Counted from the first letter of the stretch, positions 9,215-19,130 are shown. The stretch is DNA of 64,000 bases from an uncultured Acetatifactor sp. (GCA_910588225.1 CAJUQT010000005.1:1-64000), one strand, 5' to 3'. The notes: generated by a model not told the origin, from the sequence alone. Program-made: numbers and translations.

Positions 9215-9697
9215 ATGGCAATCAGAAACATACGGGAAATGGGAGAAGAGGTACTGACGAAGAAATGTAAAATGGTGACGGAGATGACGCCGAGGACCAG
9301 AGAACTGATTGAGGATATGCTGGATACCATGTATGAGTCCAATGGTGTGGGACTGGCTGCTCCTCAGGTGGGAGTGCTGAAAAGAATTGTGGTCATTGAC
9401 ACTACGGGAGAAGATCCCCACATTTTCATTAATCCCAGGATTGTGGAGAGCAGCGGGGAACAGACCGGACAGGAGGCATGTCTGAGCGTGCCGGGCAAGT
9501 CGGGGGAGGTTACTCGCCCCAATTATGTCAAAGTGGCGGCTCTGGATATAAATATGCGTGAATTTGTGCTGGAAGGAACGGAGCTTCTCGCACGTGCTGT
9601 CTGCCATGAACTGGACCATCTGGAGGGGCATCTCTATGTGGAGAAGGTGAACGGACCGCTTCAGGATGTAACGGCGGAGGATGAGGAGGAAGAATAA
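9215..9697 (+). CDS. def: Peptide deformylase
   Basis: 160 residues. It removes the formyl group from nascent N-terminal methionine. All three family motifs are present: GVGLAAPQVG (about 46), EACLSVPG (about 87, with the metal-binding Cys) and HELDHLEG (about 131, metal-binding His pair and catalytic Glu). ATG follows a GAAAGGAAAG site. The acidic tail (TAEDEEEE) is slightly unusual. It is paired with fmt, 3 bases downstream, the enzyme that adds the same formyl group to initiator tRNA. Confidence 0.97.
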   Translation: MAIRNIREMGEEVLTKKCKMVTEMTPRTRELIEDMLDTMYESNGVGLAAPQVGVLKRIVVIDTTGEDPHIFINPRIVESSGEQTGQEACLSVPGKSGEVTRPNYVKVAALDINMREFVLEGTELLARAVCHELDHLEGHLYVEKVNGPLQDVTAEDEEEE

Positions 9698-9700
9698 GGG

Positions 9701-10651
9701 ATGAGAATTGTTTTTTTCGGAACGCCGGACTATGCCGCGGGAGCGCTGGAGGCATTGCTGGAGGCGGGACACGAGATTACCGCGGTAGTGACCCAGCCGG
9801 ACAGGCCGAAGGGCCGGAGCGGGGAGCCTGTGCCGTCTCCGGTAAAGGTTTGTGCTGTGAAGCATCAGATTCCGGTAATGCAGCCTCGCCGGATAAAAAG
9901 ACCTGCGGCGATAGAGGAGTTGAAGCAATATCCTGCGGAAGCTTATGTGGTGGCGGCTTTCGGACAGATATTGTCTCAGGAAATACTGGATATTCCTCCC
10001 AGGGGGTGTCTGAATATTCATGCGTCTCTTCTTCCCAGATACAGAGGCGCATCCCCCATTCAGCACGCAATCATGGATGGGGAGAAGGAGACCGGGATTA
10101 CCGTCATGCAGATGGATGCAGGTATAGATACCGGAGACATATTGTACAAAAAAGTGATAGCCATCGAGGCGGAGGACAATTACGAGACATTGCATGATAA
10201 GCTGACGAAGCTGGGCGGACAGACGATTACCGAGGCGCTGGTGCTTCTGGAGGAGGGAAAGCTGATTCCGGAAAAGCAGCAGGATGCGCTCAGCTGTTAC
10301 GCGCCGCTGATTGACAAGCACATGGGAGCAATCGACTTCACGGAAGATGCGGAGGCCATAGAACGTAGAATCAGGGCTATGACACCGTGGCCCGGCACCT
10401 ATACCGGCTATCGGGGGAAACAGCTGAAAATCTGGCATGCGAGACCGACACTGGCAACGAATTCCTTTGGGCGTGCTCCTGGAGAAATCCTCAAAGTTGA
10501 CAGGGATTCTATCCAGGTGGCGGCGGGCAGGGGAGCCGTTGTGATAGACGAGCTGCAGCTGGAAGGGAAGAAAAGGATGAAGGCCAGGGATTTCCTTTTG
10601 GGGGTAAAGATGCAGCCCGGAGAGATTCTGGGGCAGAACGGTAACAAATAA
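9701..10651 (+). CDS. fmt: Methionyl-tRNA formyltransferase
   Basis: 316 residues. It transfers formyl from 10-formyl-tetrahydrofolate to Met-tRNAi. It opens with MRIVFFGTPDYAAGAL and carries the catalytic segment LNIHASLLPRYRGASPI (about 104-120) and the Asp of MDAGIDTGDI. The C-terminal tRNA-binding domain starts after the AMTPWPGTYT motif. The start lies three bases after the def stop, so the two are translationally linked. Confidence 0.97.
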   Translation: MRIVFFGTPDYAAGALEALLEAGHEITAVVTQPDRPKGRSGEPVPSPVKVCAVKHQIPVMQPRRIKRPAAIEELKQYPAEAYVVAAFGQILSQEILDIPPRGCLNIHASLLPRYRGASPIQHAIMDGEKETGITVMQMDAGIDTGDILYKKVIAIEAEDNYETLHDKLTKLGGQTITEALVLLEEGKLIPEKQQDALSCYAPLIDKHMGAIDFTEDAEAIERRIRAMTPWPGTYTGYRGKQLKIWHARPTLATNSFGRAPGEILKVDRDSIQVAAGRGAVVIDELQLEGKKRMKARDFLLGVKMQPGEILGQNGNK

Positions 10652-10719
10652 AATGTGCAAAACAAGGAAAGAATGTGAATGATGCTGACAAAACTCGAAG
10701 GAGAAAGGAGTGAGTGTAT

Positions 10720-11418
10720 ATGTATTATTACTGGGATCCCACATATATTCTGGTGATTATCGGTATGCTGATCTGCCTGGGCGCCAGCGCGCTGGTGAAC
10801 AGCGCCATGAGCAGATACAGCAGAGTCCGCAACGCCGGCGGAATCACGGGAGCCGAGGCGGCAAGGCGTATTCTGAATAATGAGGGATTGTATAATGTAC
10901 AGATTGAATGTCTGAATAATTCAGGAGGAGATCATTATGATCCGCGTACTAACACGGTACGCCTTTCCTATGATAATTATAATCAGCCTTCTGTGACTGC
11001 GGTGGGTGTGGCGGCGCATGAATGCGGCCATGCCATCCAGCACGCCAAAGGCTATATGCCGCTGAATTTCAGATCGGCGCTGGTTCCGGTTGCTAATATC
11101 GGCAGCAGACTGGGACTGCCGTTGATTCTGATCGGAGTACTTTTGAGCTGGAATCAGGTGCTGATTGAAATCGGTATCTGGGCCTTTGCACTGGCCGTAC
11201 TGTTTCAGCTGGTGACGCTGCCGGTGGAATTCAATGCTTCCGCCAGAGCCGTGGCCAAAATTCAGCAGTATGGATTGTTGGGAACAGAGGAGACAAAAGG
11301 TTGTAAAAAGGTGCTGACAGCAGCGGCCATGACTTATGTGGCGGCAGCAGCTTCCGCCATTTTGCAGCTTCTGAGGCTTATTCTGCTGTTTGGCGGTAAC
11401 CGCAGACGAGACGATTAG
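10720..11418 (+). CDS. Membrane zinc metallopeptidase, YugP family
   Basis: About 232 residues from ATG 10720, with AAGGAG at 10705-10710. An in-frame GTG at 10714 would sit only three bases from that site. The N-terminal helix (YILVIIGMLICLGASALVNSAM) and two further membrane segments flank a soluble domain with the zinc signature HECGHAIQHAKGY (about 103). The family (PF04298) is a membrane-bound peptidase of unknown substrate, usually found among translation and rRNA-modification genes in Firmicutes, as here. The C-terminal membrane segment is Ala-rich. Confidence 0.88.
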   Translation: MYYYWDPTYILVIIGMLICLGASALVNSAMSRYSRVRNAGGITGAEAARRILNNEGLYNVQIECLNNSGGDHYDPRTNTVRLSYDNYNQPSVTAVGVAAHECGHAIQHAKGYMPLNFRSALVPVANIGSRLGLPLILIGVLLSWNQVLIEIGIWAFALAVLFQLVTLPVEFNASARAVAKIQQYGLLGTEETKGCKKVLTAAAMTYVAAAASAILQLLRLILLFGGNRRRDD

Positions 11419-11432
11419 GAGGGATTTTACCT

Positions 11433-12836
11433 GTGAACACAAGGGAGCTTGCATTGGATACTCTTCTTGCCCTGGAGCGGGGAGAGGATTATTCCCACAG
11501 GCTGGTGAAGGCAGTACTGGACAAATATGATTATCTGGATGCGAGGGATAAGTCCTTTGTCAAAAGGGTGACGGAAGGGACTTTGGAGAGGCAGCTGGAA
11601 CTGGACTATTACCTGGACGGGCGGTCCAGACTGCCTGTGCGGAAGATGCGGCCGTTGATACGATGCCTGCTTCGGATGAGTGTTTATCAGCTGCTGTATA
11701 TGGATTCCGTGCCTGACAGCGCCGTCTGCAACGAGGCATGTAAGCTGGCGGCTAAAAGGGGATTTCAGAATTTGAAAGGCTTTGTAAATGGTATTTTACG
11801 CAATATTTCCAAAGAAAAAGGCAGCATGCCCCTGCCTGACGAAAAGAGAAATCCGTTGGAATATTTATCTGTAAAATATTCCATGCCAGAATGGTTTGTG
11901 GAGCTGTGGCAGGACGAATATGGCCGGGAGATAACGGAAACAATCTTAAAGAGTCTGCTGGAGGTACATCCGGTTTCTCTCCGCTTTTCTACCAGTCTGT
12001 CTAAGGAGGAACGAAAGCGTCTGCGGAGTCGTATCAGAAATGCGGGAATGGAATTGAAAAGGAGTCGGTATCTTTCCGATGTGTATCTGCTGGAGCATGG
12101 GGAATTAAGTGCTCTGCCTGGATTTAAAGAGGGGATGTGCACGGTACAGGATGTAAGTTCGGCGCTGGCGGTGGAGGCGGCGGAAATCGGAGAAGGGGAT
12201 TTCGTCGTTGATGTCTGCGCCGCACCGGGAGGGAAAAGCATACTGGCAGCAGAGAAGGCTTGGGGTGGGAAAGTGCTTGCCAGAGATATCTCGGAGGAGA
12301 AGATTGGCCGGACAGAGGAAAATATACGCCGTATGCATGTGGAAAATATAGAAATGGAAGTGTTTGACGGTACGCGGACAGACGAAGCACTTGTGGGGAA
12401 GGCGGATGTGGTTCTTCTGGACGTGCCCTGTTCCGGACTTGGTGTCATGGGGAAGAAACGGGATATTAAATATCGAATGACCCGGGAGAATGCGGAGAGT
12501 TTGACAGAGCTGCAAAAGCAGATTGTCCGGGCCAGTGCGCCATATGTGAGGCCGGGAGGTACCCTTGTGTACAGTACCTGTACCATTCACAGACAGGAGA
12601 ACGAGGATATGGTGCGCTATCTCACGCAGGAGCTGGCGTTTGAGCCGGTATCCCTGGCAGGAATACTGCCGGAGGAACTGCTTGGGGATAAAAGGTGTCT
12701 GCAGGAAGAGCTGCGCCGGGCGGGAAAGGAATATGCGGCGGGGCTTACGGATGCGGAATATGACGCATGCATTCAGCTTCTTCCGGGATATATGGAAGCC
12801 GATGGTTTTTTTATGGCGCGTTTTATAAAAAAATGA
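11433..12836 (+). CDS. rsmB: 16S rRNA m5C967 methyltransferase
   Basis: 467 residues from GTG 11433 behind AGGAGGG. Residues 1-140 form a NusB-like RNA-binding domain. The Rossmann methyltransferase core carries CAAPGGKS (about 261), VPCSGLGVMGKKRDIKY (about 330, release cysteine) and STCTIHRQENE (about 377, nucleophile cysteine of the RsmB/RsmF class). The C-terminus GFFMARFIKK is typical. It follows the YugP gene by 14 bases. Confidence 0.95.
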   Translation: MNTRELALDTLLALERGEDYSHRLVKAVLDKYDYLDARDKSFVKRVTEGTLERQLELDYYLDGRSRLPVRKMRPLIRCLLRMSVYQLLYMDSVPDSAVCNEACKLAAKRGFQNLKGFVNGILRNISKEKGSMPLPDEKRNPLEYLSVKYSMPEWFVELWQDEYGREITETILKSLLEVHPVSLRFSTSLSKEERKRLRSRIRNAGMELKRSRYLSDVYLLEHGELSALPGFKEGMCTVQDVSSALAVEAAEIGEGDFVVDVCAAPGGKSILAAEKAWGGKVLARDISEEKIGRTEENIRRMHVENIEMEVFDGTRTDEALVGKADVVLLDVPCSGLGVMGKKRDIKYRMTRENAESLTELQKQIVRASAPYVRPGGTLVYSTCTIHRQENEDMVRYLTQELAFEPVSLAGILPEELLGDKRCLQEELRRAGKEYAAGLTDAEYDACIQLLPGYMEADGFFMARFIKK

Positions 12837-12888
12837 ATATAAAATAATATGTTGTTGCGTAAAATCGGGAAAGAAACAGAAAATAGAA

Positions 12889-13968
12889 ATGAGAACAGAA
12901 AACAATGGTAAAACAGATATAAAATCACTGCCGCTTAAAGAGCTGGAAGAACTGTTTACATCTGAAGGGGAAAAGGCGTTCCGCGCAAGGCAGATGTATC
13001 AGTGGATGCATGTGAAGCTGGTGAGAAGCTTTGGCGAAATGACAAATCTGCCTAAAGCATTCAGGGAAGAATGTGAGAACCGGTACAGTCTCACCGCATT
13101 GCAGGCGGTGCGTGTGCAGGAATCGGCTGCGGATGGGACGAAGAAGTTCCTGTTTGCACTTTCCGACGGAAATGTGGTGGAAAGTGTCTGGATGAAGTAC
13201 AGGCATGGAAACAGCGTCTGCATTTCTTCGCAGGTGGGCTGCAGAATGGGGTGCCGCTTCTGCGCGTCCACCCTGGACGGATTGGAGCGCAATCTCACGC
13301 CTTCGGAAATGTTGGACCAGGTTTATGCCATTACTCTGCTGACCGGGGAGAGAGTGAGTAATGTGGTGGTGATGGGAACAGGGGAACCTCTTGATAATTA
13401 CGATAATCTGTTGATTTTTATACGAATGCTTACGGATGAAAATGGTTTGAATATCAGCCAGAGAAATGTGACGATTTCCACCTGCGGTCTGGTGCCGGAA
13501 ATGCGCAGGCTGGCGGAAGAGGAACTGCAGATTACGCTGGCGCTGTCTCTTCATGCGCCTACGGACGAAAAGCGAAGAAAGCTGATGCCTATAGCCTGCC
13601 GGTATTCCATCGCGGAGCTGATGGAGGCCTGCAGATATTATTTTGAGCGCTCAGGCAGAAGAATTACATTTGAATACAGCCTGGCGGACGGAGTTAATGA
13701 TTCGGAGGAGGATGCACAGCGGCTGTCCAGGCTGGCAGGACCGCTGCACTGTCATGTTAATCTGATTCCGGTAAATCCTGTGAGAGAGCGGGCTTTTGCC
13801 CGCTCGGAGTCCGGGAAAGTACGTGCATTTCAAAATGTGCTTGAAAAAAATAAAATAAATGGTACTATTAGAAGGGAAATGGGCAGAGATATTGACGGAG
13901 CCTGCGGACAGTTGCGACGTAAGCATATGTCTGTCCTGCGGGACTTGGGAGGAAAAGAAACGTGTTAA
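12889..13968 (+). CDS. rlmN: Dual-specificity radical-SAM methyltransferase (23S rRNA A2503 / tRNA A37)
   Basis: 359 residues. The radical-SAM cluster motif CRMGCRFC (about 117-124) binds the 4Fe-4S cluster. The C-terminal ACGQL supplies the cysteine that carries the transient methyl group, and MGTGEPLDNYDNL is the SAM-binding Gly-Glu motif. No strong ribosome binding site precedes ATG 12889, but the family N-terminus (LKELEELFTSEGEKAFRARQ) fits. The stop overlaps the next start. A short hairpin inside the coding region (about 13788-13808) appears to be incidental. Confidence 0.96.
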   Translation: MRTENNGKTDIKSLPLKELEELFTSEGEKAFRARQMYQWMHVKLVRSFGEMTNLPKAFREECENRYSLTALQAVRVQESAADGTKKFLFALSDGNVVESVWMKYRHGNSVCISSQVGCRMGCRFCASTLDGLERNLTPSEMLDQVYAITLLTGERVSNVVVMGTGEPLDNYDNLLIFIRMLTDENGLNISQRNVTISTCGLVPEMRRLAEEELQITLALSLHAPTDEKRRKLMPIACRYSIAELMEACRYYFERSGRRITFEYSLADGVNDSEEDAQRLSRLAGPLHCHVNLIPVNPVRERAFARSESGKVRAFQNVLEKNKINGTIRREMGRDIDGACGQLRRKHMSVLRDLGGKETC

Positions 13969-14711
13969 AAACGTTTTCCGTAACGAATATAGGCAGAAAG
14001 AGAAAACTGAATCAGGATTATGTATATTCATCAGAGCAGCCCGTGGGAAGCCTGCCGAATTTATTTCTGGTTGCGGACGGAATGGGCGGTCATAACGCAG
14101 GGGATTATGCCTCAAGAGCGGCGGTGGAAACCATTGTGGAAACCATTGCGGACTCGCCGGAGAGGGATCCTGTGCGTATTCTTGAGTGTGCGATTCAAAG
14201 TGCAAACGCACGGCTCAGAGAGCAGGCGTGTGCTTTGCCGGAACTGGAAGGGATGGGAACCACAGTGGTGGCGGCAACCTGTGAAGAGGACGGGGTGCTG
14301 CACGTGGCGAATGTGGGAGACAGCAGACTGTATGTGGTGAACCATCTCCGTATCAGACAGATTACAAGGGATCATTCCTGGGTGGAGGAAATGGTGCGTA
14401 GGGGAGGACTCGGCAGGGAGGAAGCGAAGAACCATCCCGACAAGAATATCATCACACGGGCGGTTGGGGCCGACAGTGTGGTGAGTCCGGACTTTTTCAG
14501 GGTGCAGATAGAAGACGGCGACATGATTTTAATGTGTACGGACGGTCTGACCAATATGCTGGAGGACGGGGAAATCCGTATGATTCTGGAGGCCGCAAGG
14601 GATATTGTGGAAGGGGCGCAGGAGCTGGTGCAGGCTGCCAACGAAAATGGCGGCAGAGACAATATCAGTGTGATTCTGATTGAACGGTGCGGAGAGAACA
14701 GGCGGATATAA
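13962..14711 (+). CDS. prpC: PP2C-family Ser/Thr protein phosphatase
   Basis: 249 residues from GTG 13962, overlapping the rlmN stop by 7 bases and preceded by GGGAGGAAAAG. PP2C metal-binding motifs are present in order: RKLNQDY, VADGMGGHNAG (about 37-47), GMGTTVVAA, VGDSRLY and CTDGLTNML, ending with NGGRDNISVIL. It is the expected antagonist of the adjacent PASTA kinase; this pairing is conserved across Firmicutes. Confidence 0.95.
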   Translation: MLKTFSVTNIGRKRKLNQDYVYSSEQPVGSLPNLFLVADGMGGHNAGDYASRAAVETIVETIADSPERDPVRILECAIQSANARLREQACALPELEGMGTTVVAATCEEDGVLHVANVGDSRLYVVNHLRIRQITRDHSWVEEMVRRGGLGREEAKNHPDKNIITRAVGADSVVSPDFFRVQIEDGDMILMCTDGLTNMLEDGEIRMILEAARDIVEGAQELVQAANENGGRDNISVILIERCGENRRI

Positions 14712-14750
14712 AAGCATGTTTTGGGTAATGTGATAGAATGGAGAACATGT

Positions 14751-16907
14751 ATGGTTAAAATTGGAATGATGATAGGTGACCGATATGAGATACTGGAAAA
14801 AATTGGGACCGGTGGAATGTCGGATGTATATAAAGCAAAATGTCATAAGCTGAATCGTTTTGTGGCCATAAAGGTATTAAAGCAGGAATTCAGTGAAAAC
14901 GAAAGCTTTGTTTCCAAGTTTCGCACGGAGGCTCAGGCCGCGGCGGGACTGATGCATCCCAGCATTGTAAATGTCTATGATGTGGGGGAAGAGAACGGTA
15001 TCTATTATATCGTCATGGAGCTGGTGGAAGGAATTACCCTGAAAAAGTACATTGAGAAAAAGGCAAGATTATCCTTCAAGGAGGCAGTCAGTATTGCCAT
15101 ACAGGTGAGTATGGGAATCGAAGCGGCTCACAATCATCATATCATTCACAGAGACATCAAACCGCAGAATATCATGATTTCCAGAGACGGAAAGGTAAAA
15201 GTGACAGATTTCGGCATTGCGAAGGCAGCCACAAGCAATACCATTACTTCAAATGTGATGGGTTCTGTTCATTATACTTCTCCGGAACAGGCCAGAGGCG
15301 GCTACAGCGATGAGAAAAGTGATATTTACTCTCTGGGTATTACCATGTTCGAGATGCTGACCGGGAGAGTACCCTTTAACGGCGAGACCACGGTGGCGAT
15401 TGCCATTAAGCATATTCAGGAAGAGCTTCCGCTGCCGAAGGAATATGTTCCCGAAATTCCGGGCAGCGTGGAGAGCATTGTATTGAAATGCTGTCAGAAA
15501 TCGCCGGATCGCAGGTACCAGAACATGCAGGAACTGATTGCGGATCTGAAGCAGTCACTGATGAATCCGGACGAGGACTTTGTGGTGCGCAACGATCCCG
15601 ATATGGAGCGTGGGACCAGGACGATTTCTGACAGCGAGAGGGCGCAGATTAAGCGCAGAGCCGCCTACCAGGAGAGCCAGACTCATCAGAACTATGGAGA
15701 ACGGGATAATATCATGCATCTGCGTTCCGATATGGATGAGATGTATGAAGAGGAAGAAGAGGAGGAAGCAGAGGAGGGGGAGGATTACGATTATAACCCC
15801 AGAATGGAGCGTGTGACTACCGTTCTGGCCCTGTTGGGTGGGGTGGTTTTCTGCGTGGTTGCCATTATTCTGGCGGTGAAGGTCTTCGGAAACCGTGAGG
15901 AGAGAGGGGAGAGTTCCTCCAACAGCCCTATCATTGCAGACTCTTCGGATTCCACAGAGGAAGAGGAAAAAAAGATCGTGCAAATGCCGCAGGTGAAGGG
16001 GAAGAGTGTGGAAGAAGCAAGAAATGCACTGACGGATCTGGGCGTCAAATCTGAGGTGGAGTATAAGGAATCAGACGAGATTGCCGCGGGTGAAGTAATC
16101 AGTGCGGATGTGGAAGCGGGAACCGGGATAGAAGTGGGAAGTACGGTAAAGCTTGTGGCCAGTGCCGGGCCTCAGGGGGTGGAAGTGCCTTCGGTAGTGG
16201 GGTTAAGCTTTGAAGATGCCAGCAGCAGATTGAAGAGTCAGGGGTTTGAAGTGACCAAAGCGGAAGAGTACTCCGAGGAAGTGGAGGAAAATAATGTAAT
16301 TTCTCAGGTTCCCGCTGCAGAGACAAAGGCAGCGAAGGGAAGTAATATCACGGTTACGGTGAGTCAGGGGAAAGAACCTGTGTGGGTGCCGAAGCTGGTG
16401 GGTTTCTCGGAACAGGACGGAATTGCGATTGCTCTGGAGGCAGGGTTACAGATCGGAGATGTGGCATATGTATATCATTCCGAATACCCGGAGGGTCAGA
16501 TTTGTTATCAGAGTCATTCCATCAACACTTATGTAGCACCGGAAACGGTGATTGACATTCAGGTGAGCAAGGGACCGGAGCCTGACGCACCGCCGACTTA
16601 TAAGTGCAATACCAGTATAACAGCGCCCACTCCGGAGGAAGCGCCGGACTATGTGGCAGGAACGGAGGTCGCCGTCACACTGGTGACGGATGACGGCAAG
16701 GTGCTTCTGGAGACGAAGACGGCAAGCTTCCCTCAGGCGGCAAATTATTACGGGCTCACTGCGTCCGGAGGTACGGTAACCATGGTCTATACCGTAACGG
16801 TAGGAGGCTCTACTGCCACTGACCCGACCACCGGAGAAGAAGTGGCCGTTCCCGGCACAACGGAGGAACGTTCCTTTACCAGAAGAATTGAATTTACCGC
16901 AGAATAG
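14751..16907 (+). CDS. prkC: PASTA-domain membrane Ser/Thr kinase
   Basis: 718 residues from ATG 14751; the TTG at 14721 is less likely. The cytoplasmic kinase domain (about 10-272) has the Gly loop GTGGMSDVYKAK, the lysine in VAIKVL, HRDIKPQNIM, DFGIAKA and SPEQARGG. A very acidic juxtamembrane run (about 325-345) and one transmembrane helix (about 354-376) follow. Three extracellular PASTA repeats (starting about 411, 482 and 550) bind muropeptide or lipid II-like ligands in characterised relatives. After them comes an extra beta-rich, Thr/Val-rich domain of about 95 residues (620-718) that Bacillus PrkC lacks in this form. The kinase regulates wall synthesis, translation GTPases and germination in known systems. 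Confidence 0.95.
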   Translation: MVKIGMMIGDRYEILEKIGTGGMSDVYKAKCHKLNRFVAIKVLKQEFSENESFVSKFRTEAQAAAGLMHPSIVNVYDVGEENGIYYIVMELVEGITLKKYIEKKARLSFKEAVSIAIQVSMGIEAAHNHHIIHRDIKPQNIMISRDGKVKVTDFGIAKAATSNTITSNVMGSVHYTSPEQARGGYSDEKSDIYSLGITMFEMLTGRVPFNGETTVAIAIKHIQEELPLPKEYVPEIPGSVESIVLKCCQKSPDRRYQNMQELIADLKQSLMNPDEDFVVRNDPDMERGTRTISDSERAQIKRRAAYQESQTHQNYGERDNIMHLRSDMDEMYEEEEEEEAEEGEDYDYNPRMERVTTVLALLGGVVFCVVAIILAVKVFGNREERGESSSNSPIIADSSDSTEEEEKKIVQMPQVKGKSVEEARNALTDLGVKSEVEYKESDEIAAGEVISADVEAGTGIEVGSTVKLVASAGPQGVEVPSVVGLSFEDASSRLKSQGFEVTKAEEYSEEVEENNVISQVPAAETKAAKGSNITVTVSQGKEPVWVPKLVGFSEQDGIAIALEAGLQIGDVAYVYHSEYPEGQICYQSHSINTYVAPETVIDIQVSKGPEPDAPPTYKCNTSITAPTPEEAPDYVAGTEVAVTLVTDDGKVLLETKTASFPQAANYYGLTASGGTVTMVYTVTVGGSTATDPTTGEEVAVPGTTEERSFTRRIEFTAE

Positions 16908-16918
16908 GGACGTGAAGT

Positions 16919-17830
16919 ATGCAGGGAAAGATAATTAAGGGAATCGGCGGATTTTATTATGTGAAAGCATTGTCCGATGCCGGAGAGCCGCAATCGGCGG
17001 TTTATGAATGTAAGGCGAAGGGAATTTTTCGAAAGGATAACCGGAAGCCTCTGGTGGGAGACCAGGTTATCCTGGATGTGCTGGACGGAGAGAAACGGCT
17101 GGGGAATATCAGGGAGCTGCTGCCCAGACGCAGTGAGCTGATACGCCCTGTCGTGGCAAACGCGGACCAGGCGGTGGTTATTTTTTCCATTGTAAAGCCC
17201 CGTCCTAACTTTAATCTGCTGGATCGCTTTCTGATTATGATGGAACAGCAGGGAGTGGACTGCATCATCTGCTTCAGCAAGGAAGATCTGGACGAAAAGG
17301 GAGAGGGAGGAACTTATCAGCAGATATATGCGGCCTGCGGCTATCGAACTTTGGCTGTCAGCGCAAAATATCAAAAAGGTATCGGAGAACTGAAGGAGCT
17401 GCTTGCCGGCAGGACCACCGTGGCGGCAGGTCCCAGCGGTGTGGGGAAGTCTTCTCTCATCAATTGTCTGCAGTCGGAGATTGTTATGGAAACAGGTGAA
17501 ATCAGTACGAAAATCGAGAGAGGAAAGCATACTACAAGGCATTCCGAATTGATTGATATCGGGAAGGATACATATATTCTGGATACGCCCGGCTTCAGTT
17601 CGCTGGGACTGTTCGGACTGGAGAAGGAGCAGCTGGCGGGATATTATCCAGAGTTTGCGAAGCATGTGAAGCTTTGCAGATACGGGGACTGCAGCCATAT
17701 CAAGGAGTCGGACTGCGGCGTAAAGGCAGCTCTGGAAGCCGGGAATGTCAGCAGCCTGCGGTATGAAAATTATTGCCTGCTGTATAAGGAGCTGAGTCAC
17801 ATGGAATCCAGGTCCTCTTTTGTCCGGTGA
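16919..17830 (+). CDS. rsgA: Ribosome small-subunit-dependent GTPase A
   Basis: 303 residues. It is a late 30S maturation factor. The architecture is an N-terminal OB fold, then a circularly permuted GTPase in which G4 (CFSKEDL in place of NKxDL) precedes G1 GPSGVGKSSLIN (about 170). G3 DTPGFSSLGL comes next, then a C-terminal zinc site (CRYGDCSHIKESDCGVKAAL). The replacement of the usual NKxD by SKED is a small oddity that also occurs in some relatives. The usual downstream rpe and thiamine pyrophosphokinase genes are absent here. Confidence 0.95.
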   Translation: MQGKIIKGIGGFYYVKALSDAGEPQSAVYECKAKGIFRKDNRKPLVGDQVILDVLDGEKRLGNIRELLPRRSELIRPVVANADQAVVIFSIVKPRPNFNLLDRFLIMMEQQGVDCIICFSKEDLDEKGEGGTYQQIYAACGYRTLAVSAKYQKGIGELKELLAGRTTVAAGPSGVGKSSLINCLQSEIVMETGEISTKIERGKHTTRHSELIDIGKDTYILDTPGFSSLGLFGLEKEQLAGYYPEFAKHVKLCRYGDCSHIKESDCGVKAALEAGNVSSLRYENYCLLYKELSHMESRSSFVR

Positions 17831-17987
17831 CAGCGTCATGCTTAAAAGAATAATTGAAAGATCAAACGTTTCTTGCTGAAATGCAATAGAAAATGCCTTC
17901 AAATCTGTGTAATAATTTGTGCAGTAAAATATAGAGAAAGGCGGAAATCCTGAATGATAAGGATTTTCGGACAGGTATCATCAAAAA

Positions 17988-19085
17988 ATGAAACTGGGCA
18001 TCGTCGGCCTACCCAATGTAGGAAAAAGTACATTATTTAATTCACTGACAAAGGCGGGGGCAGAATCTGCCAATTACCCTTTCTGTACCATTGACCCTAA
18101 TATCGGGATTGTGTCCGTACCTGATGAACGATTGAAGCTTTTGGGAGATATGTACCAGTCGAAGAAGGTGACTCCAGCTGTAATAGAATTCGTGGATATT
18201 GCCGGTTTGGTAAAAGGCGCTTCCAAAGGGGAAGGTCTGGGTAATCAGTTCCTGAGCAATATCCGTGAGGTGGATGCCATCGTTCATGTGGTCAGATGCT
18301 TTGAGGACGACAATGTGGTGCATGTGGACGGCAGTGTAAACCCGCTGCGGGATATTGAGACAATCAATCTGGAGCTGATATTTTCCGATTTGGAGGTGTT
18401 GGAGAGGAGAATTTCAAAGGTGGCGAAGGCTGCCAGAATGGACAAAACCTGTGCGAAGGAGCTGGCATTGCTGGAACGTCTGAAGGAGCATCTGGAGAGC
18501 GGCAAACCTGCGAAAACCATAGAGGCCGGTGACGAGGACGAGAGCCTGCTTCTGAAGGAATATAATCTTCTGACCGGCAAGCCTGTAATCTATGCGGCGA
18601 ACGTGGCGGAGGAAGATTTGGCAGACGAAGGTGTTTCCAATGCGAAGGTGGCTGAGGTGAAGGAATTCGCGGAGAAGGAAGGTGGAGAAGTCTTCGTTAT
18701 CTGTGCGCAGATTGAGCAGGAGATTTCGGAGCTTGAAGAGGACGAAAAGGTAATGTTCCTGGAGGACCTGGGATTGAAGGAATCAGGTCTGGAGAAACTG
18801 ATCAAGGCAAGTTATCACACACTGGGATTGATGAGCTTTTTGACCGCAGGGGAGGATGAGACCCGGGCATGGACAATCAGAATCGGCACGAAAGCCCCTC
18901 AGGCAGCAGGGAAAATTCATTCCGATTTCGAGAGAGGCTTTATTAAGGCGGAGGTTGTCAACTATCGTGATCTGTTGGAACAGGGATCACTGGCAGCCGC
19001 CAGAGAAAAAGGTCTGGTTGGGATTGAGGGGAAGGACTATGTGGTTCGGGACGGGGATGTGATTTTGTTCCGGTTTAATGTCTGA
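17988..19085 (+). CDS. ychF: Redox-regulated ATPase YchF/OLA1
   Basis: 365 residues, the normal length. It is an Obg-family P-loop protein that prefers ATP and associates with ribosomes. The P-loop GLPNVGKSTLFN starts at residue 6, the G3 region DIAGLVKGASKGEGLGNQFL lies near 67, and the NVAEED sequence replaces the guanine-specific NKxD, as expected for YchF. A coiled coil lies in the middle, and the C-terminal TGS domain ends in KDYVVRDGDVILFRFNV. No classical ribosome binding site is visible next to ATG 17988. The 157-base gap upstream shows no clear signal. Confidence 0.96.
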   Translation: MKLGIVGLPNVGKSTLFNSLTKAGAESANYPFCTIDPNIGIVSVPDERLKLLGDMYQSKKVTPAVIEFVDIAGLVKGASKGEGLGNQFLSNIREVDAIVHVVRCFEDDNVVHVDGSVNPLRDIETINLELIFSDLEVLERRISKVAKAARMDKTCAKELALLERLKEHLESGKPAKTIEAGDEDESLLLKEYNLLTGKPVIYAANVAEEDLADEGVSNAKVAEVKEFAEKEGGEVFVICAQIEQEISELEEDEKVMFLEDLGLKESGLEKLIKASYHTLGLMSFLTAGEDETRAWTIRIGTKAPQAAGKIHSDFERGFIKAEVVNYRDLLEQGSLAAAREKGLVGIEGKDYVVRDGDVILFRFNV

Positions 19086-19130
19086 TAGTGTGGGAAGAAT
19101 GTAACATAAGGTCTTAAAAGGGAGGTTACT

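Noticed and set aside
9062..10744. 560-codon minus-strand open frame opposite def and fmt
   Set aside because: Shadow of two unmistakable enzymes; Leu/His/Arg-rich composition and no ribosome binding site.
13788..13808. GC-rich hairpin (GAGCGGGC..GCCCGCTC) inside rlmN
   Set aside because: Coding sequence explains it; no T run follows, so it is not a terminator.
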